Shown here: positions 21,729 through 30,076 of the stretch, one piece after another
Numbering within the stretch: the first letter of the stretch is position 1
Layout: each line of letters opens with the position of its first letter
DNA from: Ustilago trichophora
Taxonomy: Eukaryota > Basidiomycota > Ustilaginomycetes > Ustilaginales > Ustilaginaceae
Length of the DNA: 64,000 nucleotides
Assembly (NCBI GenBank): GCA_900323505.1
Contig: OOIN01000001.1
Coordinates: 1,984,001 to 2,048,000, forward strand
Reading direction: 5' to 3'
Program-made: the position numbers and the translations under genes
Notes under the pieces: generated by a model
What the model was told of the DNA's origin: nothing
Databases searched by the model: none
The model's input: only the letters and a program-made list of their open reading frames with translations

Positions 21729-21905
21729 GGGAGCAAGTGAGAAAAAAGGAGCAAGTGGGAAAAAAGAAGATGAAAAGGGAGAAAGGATGGCACGACGATG
21801 TGAAGGCACAACCAAGGAAAAGGAAAAGGAAAAGAGAAGACTACAGAATGTAGAGGAGGAAACTCGTATCGAGGGCATGGAGTGTCTTGCCGGCACGTAG
21901 AGGTT

Positions 21906-22508
21906 TCACTTGTGGACAAAGCTTCGTCCACTTCGCTTGGCGGTCTCGATGAATCTCTGCAAATTTTCAGGAAGCTGGTCGAAGGGCACTGTATGCTTGA
22001 AACTGTATCCTCCACCATCGTTCAAGTGATGGACAGTGTGCATGAGCCATCCGTCCTGCTTGGTCTCCCGGATGTCCGCGGGAGCCTCGTGACGGAACCA
22101 GTGAATAGACCTGCTAGGAACGAAATCAGGCGTCACAGTATGCTGCTTTATCATCTCGTCGATGTTCGGGATCAGCTTCCGAATCGCCTCCTGGTCCTTC
22201 GTGGGAAGCAGATGGAGAGGTTTGTAATACGAGTGGACAGACGACTGGCTGAGATCTATGCGCTCAAAGGTATAGCCGTTTCTGTGATGAAGGACATCGT
22301 AGCCGTTCTCACCAGGATAAATGAACTGCCGAAAGTGCTGCGGTCGCTCGGCGTTTTGGAATGGATTCGAAACAGCAGGCGGCAGAAAACGGCTGTTCAT
22401 AGGAAAATCAACCTCGACAGGGATAGAGACACCTTCAAGCTCGGTGCTTGGCCCAGCTCCGGAGGTGCTTGCCTGATATTGTTTCTTCTTCTTCCTCCAG
22501 GGAAGCAT
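21906..22508 (-). CDS. C-terminal unit of the secreted repeat protein, in a shifted frame
   Basis: This 200-residue frame starts at ATG 22508, but the frame is open upstream to 22601, overlapping the end of the large repeat frame that stops at 22550. It carries one more copy of the same repeat: FIYPGENGYDVLHHRNGYTF, then KDQEAIRKLIPNIDEMI, then FDQLPENLQRFIE. Read upstream of its ATG, the same frame contains SWADLRKRM, which matches the W-x-D-L position expected just after the point where the large frame stops. So this is most likely the true C terminus of the large protein, separated by a one- or two-base shift (real mutation or assembly error) or by an intron. The only intron I could sketch uses a weak GTGAAG donor. 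A separate small gene is less likely because it would lack a signal peptide. Confidence 0.55.
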   Translation of the reverse strand: MLPWRKKKKQYQASTSGAGPSTELEGVSIPVEVDFPMNSRFLPPAVSNPFQNAERPQHFRQFIYPGENGYDVLHHRNGYTFERIDLSQSSVHSYYKPLHLLPTKDQEAIRKLIPNIDEMIKQHTVTPDFVPSRSIHWFRHEAPADIRETKQDGWLMHTVHHLNDGGGYSFKHTVPFDQLPENLQRFIETAKRSGRSFVHK

Positions 22509-22549
22509 TCGCTTGCGCAGGTCCGCCCATGACCCCGACCTGAAGCTTT

Positions 22550-25500
22550 TCAGTCCATCTTCACCATGTTGACCACGTGTCTGCCAGGAACCTGAGCTCT
22601 CTTATACAGGACGATCTTCTTTCCGGGATAGCCGACAACGTGGGGCAGACTCGGCGGAGCTCTTTTATGGAGACGGCGGATACCCCCCTCCGCTTCGTTG
22701 AGCAGGTGGTGAAGATCTAGCCTCGTCCGCAGGTATCCTTTCAAAAGCTCTGGTAGATCTCCGAACTTGCTCTGAAAGCCCATGTGCCTTCCGTATTGAT
22801 CCACCTGTTTGACCACGATATGGTTGTCGGTGGATCGTCCGATATGGAAGTAAGTCTTGTACTCCGGATACCTGTACGCCCACCTCTCCTTTTTAGGATC
22901 TTCGACCACCAGGACACCCTTCTTCCTAGCCTTCCGATACGATATTTTACCTGCAATGAGCTTCTTCACCCTCCCCTTTCCCCCCGAGAAATAATTCTGG
23001 ACCTCTTCAGGAAGATCGGACCATGTTCTTGACGTGAGGACGCTCTTGTCTTTTGAGGAAAGAAAATTGAACTTGTAGGTTCCATCTTTGGCTGTGACAA
23101 TCTGAATCTCCTCTCCTGGATACGTAAACCCGTGCACGTCGTTGTCGCCGAACTCCATAGGACGGGGTAGCTCGATGCCACTAAGCGCTTCCGCCTCTTT
23201 GTAGATCTCGTTGTGCTCTTTTCTGAACCACTCTGTGACAAATTGCGGTAGCTCTTCGAACTTGTACTCTTCGCCCGAAACATGGAAGATGAGATATTTG
23301 CGCCAGGGCGGGAGGAGAGCCCTCTTGCGCTGCAGCTCGATGCGTACTGGCGGTGAGCCCGGGATGTTTTGATCCCCCCGTTGCCTGGCCGGAAATCCAG
23401 GAATGAAAAACACCTCCCTGTCCCCTCTGCTTGCAGCCTGCTGTGAGCTATATGCCTTGGAAGGTGTCCCGGACGGGACTTTCGAATCTGAAATGCCAGG
23501 AGTGAGGTTTCTCTTCCCGATCCGGAGCCGTGAAATTTGTCTTGACACCTCTGGTATGCGATCCTGTACCTCGATGAATTCTTGGAGATACCGCGGGAGC
23601 TTTTTGAACTTGTAGGCCCTGTATTCTTGTGTATCACGCTGGAGCCGATGATAGATGACCTTCGGGCGCCCCAGTGTTGCGAATGTTCCTTTTTGGCGCT
23701 CTACCACGATGCGCTCTGCTTCCTGGCCCTTGATAGGGAAGACCGCAATCTCTGCGCCACGCAACCCTGGTACTTCGGTCCTAAAGTTATACTTACGTTT
23801 AGCCTCCTCTGTAGGATTTCGAAGAAACTCTTCGATCCCATCGATAGATGCTATGACCTTACTGCGCTCGTCTTCCGTCAATCCCTGCCACGATTTGATA
23901 CGGATGCCAGGAAATTCTTCTGTTTCAGAGGGAAAACTGAAGCCATACTGAGCCTCGCGTCCCTTGTGGAAGAAAATTCTCCCGCCAGGATAGTGGAGTG
24001 CCTTCATTTCTTTTCCGCTTACAGCCTGGTTTGAGCTTGAAGCCTGGCTTGAACCTGAGGTCAACTCGTGATACGGAATCTCATCATCCGAAGACGAGGG
24101 AGAGGCTCTTTTTATGAGATGAAGCCCTGACATTGGTCTCGACACCTCTCTGAAAAGGTCTGTATGCGCTGCCTCGATCCAATCTTTGAGATGCTGCTGC
24201 AGCTCTTCAAAGCTCCACGGCCTATAGATACCCTGGGAGGGATCGCGACGATGGAAGACAAGGTTTGGGCGCTGAAGCCAGTTGCGAGTGCGCTCCAAAA
24301 GGATCGTCTCTTTACCCTGACCTGGGACCGAATGAGACGAGCTCCACAATCCTGGGAAGCCTGCCGCATCGTACTGAAAGTTGAGGGCGACCTTGGCATC
24401 TTCGGTGGGGTTGTCAAGAAACCTCTTGATTTCCGGAATTCTTTCCTTGACCATTTGACGCTGCTCCTCGGTCATGCTTTCCCATTTTCGCAGCTCGATA
24501 CGGTTCCATGCGATTCCGGACGGAAGGACAAAGTTGTATTTGTCACCTGCCTTGATAATATGAAAATTTCGACCAGGATAGTCAAGTTGCTGCATGTTCC
24601 CTGCGCCAACAGGCCGGCTGGAGCTCAAAGATGGTCGATTGGAGCTTTGAGCTGGCCAGTTGGAACTCGAAGCTTCTCGGTGATCCGAGAGAAGTGGCAT
24701 AAGATTAGATTCGTCACGATCTGCCCTCTTTTTGAGAGTGTGCTTGATCACTCTCTTGAAGAATCCGGAATAGTTGTTCCTGAAGTAGTCTTGCAGATAA
24801 TTTGGGAGCTCTTCCATGCTTGAAGAGATGGTTTTGGAAGTTTCAGGATCGACGCGGTGAAAAATCAACTTCTTGCGCCGAGAAAAGGGGAGCCATCCCT
24901 GCTTTTGCTCCTCTAACAGGATAGACTGTGGCTCCTGTCCGCCCGGAATGGGGACGATTGCGGCCGGATGATCAATGCCAATATGTTTGAACTTGAGACC
25001 AAGATTTTCCGCATCAGCTTCTTGGTTGACTAGCTTTTCGATGTCCGGAACCGCGGTTTTGAACTTGTCCTGCTGTTCAGCCGACAGTTCTGTCCATGGC
25101 TTGTTCGACACGCTGTTTTCTGGATAGGCATCGTCCATCAGGCCATAAGAGTAGCCTCCTTCATTCTTAAGCTTGTAAATCCTCGCTTTTTGCCCCTCAA
25201 ATTCAAATCTGAAGAACTTGCTCTTAGGTGCAAAAGGCTTTGGGCTCGGGACTGAAGTTGGAGCGCTTCTCCATAGTGGAAGCCTATATGTCTTAGCCGA
25301 CTCGACTGCTTCGTCGAACACGTCGCGATGGGTCTCGTGAAACCAACTCTGAACAGGGAAGGGGAGCTTCTGCATGGGTACACCGGCCAGGCGACCCGTT
25401 AACGGATCGACTTGGAGAAATTGCATAACCTCTCGTCCGCGAAGGAAAGGATGCCTCTTGCGTATAAGCCAGATGGTTCTGGGACGGTCGTTGAACATGG

Positions 25501-28500
25501 CCCTACGTGCAATCGACACCTCCGGATTTTCGCCAGGTTCGAACTCGAGATGTGCAGCGGCCTCAGTAACTTTACCTTTGAGTAAGGCCTTGATATCCAG
25601 ATAAGCCCACTGGACTCGAACTTGATCCTTGGGTTTCAGTTGATCCCAGGGAAGAAACTCGGTGCGTTGAAGAGTCTTGACGTTGGATGGGAATCCGAAA
25701 GTATATTTACCAGCTATCTTGCGTACTTCGACTTCCTGACCGGGATAGTGGAAGGCTACTGGCTGACCCGTGCCAATTTCGGCAGGACTATCGGCTCTCT
25801 TCCACAGCGGATGATTGATCACATCCTTGAAGCCTTGGAGATAGGATTCACGTAAATGGATTTGCAGGTGATCCGGGAGGTCCTTGAAGCTTGAAGAGAT
25901 GGTGCGTGAAGTTGCAGGATCGGTGCGGTGAAAGATGAACTTGGGACGGAGCCAGGGGAGCCATCTCTGTTTCTTCTCCACCAGGATGGTCTCTGGTCCC
26001 TCGTCTGAAAAAAGGTGGGCTTTTTGCTCATTTTTCCAGACTTCACCTACTTCGGATCGACTCACGTCGGCGTTGCCGCTCATCATTCCTTCGATGTTCG
26101 GGATCGCTTTCTTGACTCTCTTTTTCTGGTCGTCAGACAGAGTTGTCCACAGTTGATAATCAAAGGCCTTGGTGCTACTAGTCGGTCTTGAAGTAGAGAA
26201 TCGGTAGTTGCCGTCCAAATCCTTGCTAGTGAACAAGTAATTGCCGTGGAAATTGATCGCGGTGAACTTTTGTTTGCTCGCCGCGTGCTGCGAGTTCGAA
26301 GCAAGTGAGCGAGTGTTCTGCGAATCCGATACAGGGATGCTCTCCGATATAGGACGCTTGACCTGCTTGATGGGCCCGATTGCTTCATCGTAGATGTCGC
26401 GATGAGCCTCATAAAGCCATGTTCGCAGATAGTCTGGAATCTCCTCAAGGGTGTTATAGGCCCGTCTGTCAGTGACAGGATCGATGCGAAGGAAGAGCAA
26501 CCTCTTCCGCCCCCCTGAGGAAGGTGATGACTCTCGTACAACCCAGACGGATTCGGCCGGCAATGTCTTGGTTCTAAGCGGCAGGCCGGTTATTGGGTCA
26601 TTTACAAACTTCAACCTTGCGCCGTGCTCGTCAAGTCTGCCCTCGGCGACCTGATCGATCCTAGGAAATGCCCGGAGGAAACTGTTTTTCTGCTGGTTGC
26701 TCAAGTCGAACCACGAAGAAGGTTCTTGCGTGACGCTACCTTCCGACAGGACAGAGAAAGTGTATCCAGCTTGTGTCTTGCGAATCTCGAGCTTCTGACT
26801 AGGATAGACGAATTGTCTTGGCTCTTTCGTGCTAGTTCCAGCGGGACCGGCGCGTTTCTTCAACGTTAACGATGGCAAAGACCTTCGTCTCAGGCCCGAC
26901 AAAATGTCTCGCCAAGGAAGGCGTGCCTCCACGTCAACTTCGGCCTCCCACCGAAGAAACTCCTTCATGTGTTCAGGCAGGTCTCGGAGTGCGACCCACG
27001 TGCGTCGGGGTGGCCCAATCAGCCTCTTCTTCATGATCTTGAACTCGAAGTTGTTGCCTTTTTGCCGCACCTCAACGGTGTGCTCCGGCCTGTCAGAGAA
27101 GTAATAGACTCCTGTTTTGTCTCTGGTCTGCGTCGAAACCCTGAATCCCTTGCTCACTTTACCCAGATCCCAGTTATTGGCCCTAAGTTTCTTGACTTCT
27201 GGGATACGTTTGAGAATTTCCTTGCGTTCCCTCTCCTCCAGATTGTTGAAATCGCGAGGAACCTGATCTTCGCCACTGTAAGGCGACCATCGAGCGAATT
27301 GGATCCGCCCGTTGGCGCCTTGGATCACTTGATATCCTTCGCCATCGTAACGCAGGTCTCCCAACTGGGTCCAGTCGCTCTGCCCTCGCGAGCCAAAGAG
27401 GCTACCGGCAGGGCTTCGCTTTTCCACGCGAGTCATTGGGAGAGATCTTCTCAGCATATGAGCGGGATATTGCAAGATGCGATATGGTTCGTTACCGAGG
27501 CCTTTTTTCACGAAGTCTTTGAGGTGAATGGGCAGATTATCTTCATGAACCAGTGGCTGCTTTACCTTAGGATCGACCCGAGGCTCCCATAGCCAATTAC
27601 CGTAGCCGTCGTGATAGCCCCGGAGTAGTAGCGGACCTTTCCCTGGAACATTGATGCGTCTGATTCCGTTTGCGTTGCTGGGAAGAGACATGACGCGCCT
27701 CTTTGGCTCCTTGTTGTAGTCAACGTTCCACCATCTGTCCCAAATCTTTTTGACTCCCTGATGGATTTCCTTTCGCTCAACACGACTCATGTCTTCCCAG
27801 TATTTGGCCATGGAAGCTTCACCCGAAAGAACGGAGGCAGGGTCGATAAAATGATAGCTGAGCTTTCCTTCTTTAAGCATCGGGTCCCTAGATAACGGGT
27901 CTTTAACCAGCGTAATGCGATAGTGCTGGCCCGGATAATCGTGTTTCTGGGTATACGTGTAGGCTCGAGGAGGATCGTCAGGAGGGCTGCGTTTGCGCAG
28001 ATGTACACGAGGTAGAGCTTCAACATGTAGACCATCGTTGATGATTGCTAAGCCTTGTTGAATACGCTCCTCCGCTTGCTTCACTAGGCTTTTCCTATCC
28101 CATTCTGAGGAAGGGGTCCTAGAGAGTGTTACGACTCGCTGCGAAGTAGACGAGCGAAGACTTGGTTCGACCTGCGGGGCATGCTGTGTTGATCGGAGAG
28201 GTCGGATAGACACGCCAGCACCGCCTTCGCCAAGAGGAAGGACGCGAGCCTCGGAAGCCGTTTCTTCGTTCGTTGCAGGCTCGATTGCGGAAAGAGGCCG
28301 GCTCGACTCGCCAGTACCTCCTGCTGCAGCAGCACGAGCATGAGCTTCGGCGGCCAGCTTTTCGGCTCGGGCTTTCTCGATCATTGGCTGTCTTCTGATT
28401 TCAGCAGCGAGCACCTCCGGGTCTGGTTCGAACGAGGTCTGGGTGCTGAGAAAAGCCACGCGTGATGCTCTATGGAAGGGGGACAAGGCGTTGAAAACCT

Positions 28501-29044
28501 CTATTTCCTCGGCTTTGGAGAGCACGGGGGGCTTGGGCGGTCGTCCGCGAGCCGCTTCTTCTTTTGTGTATTGAAAGACGGGCCTGATCTCGACCTCTCC
28601 ACGCCGAGGTCCGAACTTCTTTGCTCGTCTGCGCTTTTCGAATCGTTGATATTTCTTGAGCACATTCACCATTCTCTTCACAGCAGATCTTTGGAGTCTG
28701 GCTTTTAAGCGTTGCCAACGAGTCATCTGAAGGCCGCTGAGCGTGAGTCTGGGCTTGACAGCCCGTGTAGCAGGTTGAGCAGAGAAGGGGAAGCTATCAG
28801 GAGGTTTCGGGAAGTTGAAACTGGCGCTTGAAGTAGATCGGGATACCCTTGAGTCCGGCGGTGCTTCAGCAGCTTGGAACGAGGGGGCACGGTGATATTG
28901 AGAGGTTGAGGCGACATGCTCCTCGGGCGCAGGTTGGATCTCATCCTCGCTCTTCACGGAGACGGTGAAGAGAATGACATAGGCAAGCACACCAAACAGC
29001 AGCCACCAGGGCGGCTGTCGGCTAAGCCGGCCAGTCAGACGCAT
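22550..29044 (-). CDS. Giant secreted repeat protein with Kex2-type sites between units
   Basis: From ATG 29044-29042 the frame gives 2164 residues. Residues 1-32 are a signal peptide (RLSRQPPWW, then a hydrophobic core from LLFGVLAYVILF, cleavage expected near VKS). The frame is open 291 bases upstream but has no better start. After a disordered, basic/Ala-rich region (about 33-340), related units of roughly 160-200 residues follow. Each unit has YPG-x-x-x-x-x-x-K, a W-x-x-L segment, an IP-x-I segment, an FHR-x-DP-x-T-like strand and a closing LP-x-x-L-x-x-W/F segment. LysArg pairs, typical of Kex2 cleavage, lie at residues 351-352, 542-543, 730-731, 896-897, 1082-1083, 1439-1440, 1645-1646, 1844-1845 and 2127-2128, usually just after a unit. 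The last unit breaks off at the stop. The sequence looks less GC-rich than its neighbours. I know no named family for the unit; function is unknown. Confidence 0.8.
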   Translation of the reverse strand: MRLTGRLSRQPPWWLLFGVLAYVILFTVSVKSEDEIQPAPEEHVASTSQYHRAPSFQAAEAPPDSRVSRSTSSASFNFPKPPDSFPFSAQPATRAVKPRLTLSGLQMTRWQRLKARLQRSAVKRMVNVLKKYQRFEKRRRAKKFGPRRGEVEIRPVFQYTKEEAARGRPPKPPVLSKAEEIEVFNALSPFHRASRVAFLSTQTSFEPDPEVLAAEIRRQPMIEKARAEKLAAEAHARAAAAGGTGESSRPLSAIEPATNEETASEARVLPLGEGGAGVSIRPLRSTQHAPQVEPSLRSSTSQRVVTLSRTPSSEWDRKSLVKQAEERIQQGLAIINDGLHVEALPRVHLRKRSPPDDPPRAYTYTQKHDYPGQHYRITLVKDPLSRDPMLKEGKLSYHFIDPASVLSGEASMAKYWEDMSRVERKEIHQGVKKIWDRWWNVDYNKEPKRRVMSLPSNANGIRRINVPGKGPLLLRGYHDGYGNWLWEPRVDPKVKQPLVHEDNLPIHLKDFVKKGLGNEPYRILQYPAHMLRRSLPMTRVEKRSPAGSLFGSRGQSDWTQLGDLRYDGEGYQVIQGANGRIQFARWSPYSGEDQVPRDFNNLEERERKEILKRIPEVKKLRANNWDLGKVSKGFRVSTQTRDKTGVYYFSDRPEHTVEVRQKGNNFEFKIMKKRLIGPPRRTWVALRDLPEHMKEFLRWEAEVDVEARLPWRDILSGLRRRSLPSLTLKKRAGPAGTSTKEPRQFVYPSQKLEIRKTQAGYTFSVLSEGSVTQEPSSWFDLSNQQKNSFLRAFPRIDQVAEGRLDEHGARLKFVNDPITGLPLRTKTLPAESVWVVRESSPSSGGRKRLLFLRIDPVTDRRAYNTLEEIPDYLRTWLYEAHRDIYDEAIGPIKQVKRPISESIPVSDSQNTRSLASNSQHAASKQKFTAINFHGNYLFTSKDLDGNYRFSTSRPTSSTKAFDYQLWTTLSDDQKKRVKKAIPNIEGMMSGNADVSRSEVGEVWKNEQKAHLFSDEGPETILVEKKQRWLPWLRPKFIFHRTDPATSRTISSSFKDLPDHLQIHLRESYLQGFKDVINHPLWKRADSPAEIGTGQPVAFHYPGQEVEVRKIAGKYTFGFPSNVKTLQRTEFLPWDQLKPKDQVRVQWAYLDIKALLKGKVTEAAAHLEFEPGENPEVSIARRAMFNDRPRTIWLIRKRHPFLRGREVMQFLQVDPLTGRLAGVPMQKLPFPVQSWFHETHRDVFDEAVESAKTYRLPLWRSAPTSVPSPKPFAPKSKFFRFEFEGQKARIYKLKNEGGYSYGLMDDAYPENSVSNKPWTELSAEQQDKFKTAVPDIEKLVNQEADAENLGLKFKHIGIDHPAAIVPIPGGQEPQSILLEEQKQGWLPFSRRKKLIFHRVDPETSKTISSSMEELPNYLQDYFRNNYSGFFKRVIKHTLKKRADRDESNLMPLLSDHREASSSNWPAQSSNRPSLSSSRPVGAGNMQQLDYPGRNFHIIKAGDKYNFVLPSGIAWNRIELRKWESMTEEQRQMVKERIPEIKRFLDNPTEDAKVALNFQYDAAGFPGLWSSSHSVPGQGKETILLERTRNWLQRPNLVFHRRDPSQGIYRPWSFEELQQHLKDWIEAAHTDLFREVSRPMSGLHLIKRASPSSSDDEIPYHELTSGSSQASSSNQAVSGKEMKALHYPGGRIFFHKGREAQYGFSFPSETEEFPGIRIKSWQGLTEDERSKVIASIDGIEEFLRNPTEEAKRKYNFRTEVPGLRGAEIAVFPIKGQEAERIVVERQKGTFATLGRPKVIYHRLQRDTQEYRAYKFKKLPRYLQEFIEVQDRIPEVSRQISRLRIGKRNLTPGISDSKVPSGTPSKAYSSQQAASRGDREVFFIPGFPARQRGDQNIPGSPPVRIELQRKRALLPPWRKYLIFHVSGEEYKFEELPQFVTEWFRKEHNEIYKEAEALSGIELPRPMEFGDNDVHGFTYPGEEIQIVTAKDGTYKFNFLSSKDKSVLTSRTWSDLPEEVQNYFSGGKGRVKKLIAGKISYRKARKKGVLVVEDPKKERWAYRYPEYKTYFHIGRSTDNHIVVKQVDQYGRHMGFQSKFGDLPELLKGYLRTRLDLHHLLNEAEGGIRRLHKRAPPSLPHVVGYPGKKIVLYKRAQVPGRHVVNMVKMD

Positions 29045-30076
29045 CTCTGCTTTCGAGCTCGCTCCTGGTTGAAAAGAATGTATCTGTTGGAAAGAGACTG
29101 GAAAGAACAAGAAGGAACAGAAGCGGACATGTAAGCTTTTGCACCGATGCGAGCAGCTTTTTCCGAGTCGATCGAGCAATAGACTTACTGTGTAATCTGC
29201 AAGAGAATGTATGTCGCTACCTGTAGCGATGCGATTGTAGATGGAAATGGGGCTTTTGTGAGCAAAGAATCGCTCGAGTTTGACCTGATATATATGGATG
29301 ATCGCACATTGCGGACGTCCCACCAATGAGCGCAATCGAGTGATTGAAGAGTGTCACAATCGGAGGGCGTGTGGTTGCTTTGCCCAGTGCATGTTTCCGC
29401 AAATGAGGTGAATGACCCACACCGCAGCATGCTCCTGCTACTCGTCCAGAGACGCAGGTGGTACTACTGTGCTGTACCACCGGGACTTCGCAGTCGAGAT
29501 GAAGATGAAGCAAGCGACAGGCTAATCTCGGTCGTCACAAAGCTCCTCGTCCCGCACTGTGCAGCGCAAGACAATCAGAGTCGACCCGACTTCATCAGGG
29601 CCCAGAAGGGTGGGGACTAGACTTTCTCAAGTGGCTTCAGACCCACTGAGAGAGGCATCTTATTGAAGAGGGGATCGTGGCTCACGCGACCTCCCCCTGA
29701 TGTCTTCAGGCGCGCGTTGCTGTTCGAAGATCGAAATAGTATCAAAGCTGTATGGTGTCGAAGGTAAGAATGCACTCGAGAAGAGAATTTGGAGCAAGCA
29801 CCACAAGGTCAGCAAGCTCCCGCCCCCAGCTGTGTCTCCAAGTCAACATGCATAGTCGAAAGGCGAACAGGAGACGTGGGGTTCACTGGCACGACCCACC
29901 TCGATCTCAGCAGAAAAAAATATTTTGCTTTCCTCTTAACTTCTCATCACATCGAGGCATCACAGCGTCAGCATTCGGACTATTCCAAAACATTGATGAG
30001 TCAAATAAGTGTGAGGTAGCGACATGAAGTCACGAGAATGATGTCTATGAACTTGAAGGTGGGAGAGCTGACAAGT
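29045..30076. promoter_or_regulatory. Upstream region of the giant repeat protein
   Basis: This 1-kb interval lies between the VPH1 stop and the repeat-protein start, both on the minus strand, so it should contain the repeat-protein promoter. No gene or strong regulatory motif was recognised. Confidence 0.45.

Noticed and set aside
22540..22560. Programmed -1 ribosomal frameshifting to join the two repeat frames
   Set aside because: No X-XXY-YYZ slippery heptamer or obvious downstream stem was seen at the junction.
29045..29335. Upstream in-frame extension of the giant repeat protein
   Set aside because: It begins without ATG, and a clean signal peptide starts at the ATG at 29044.
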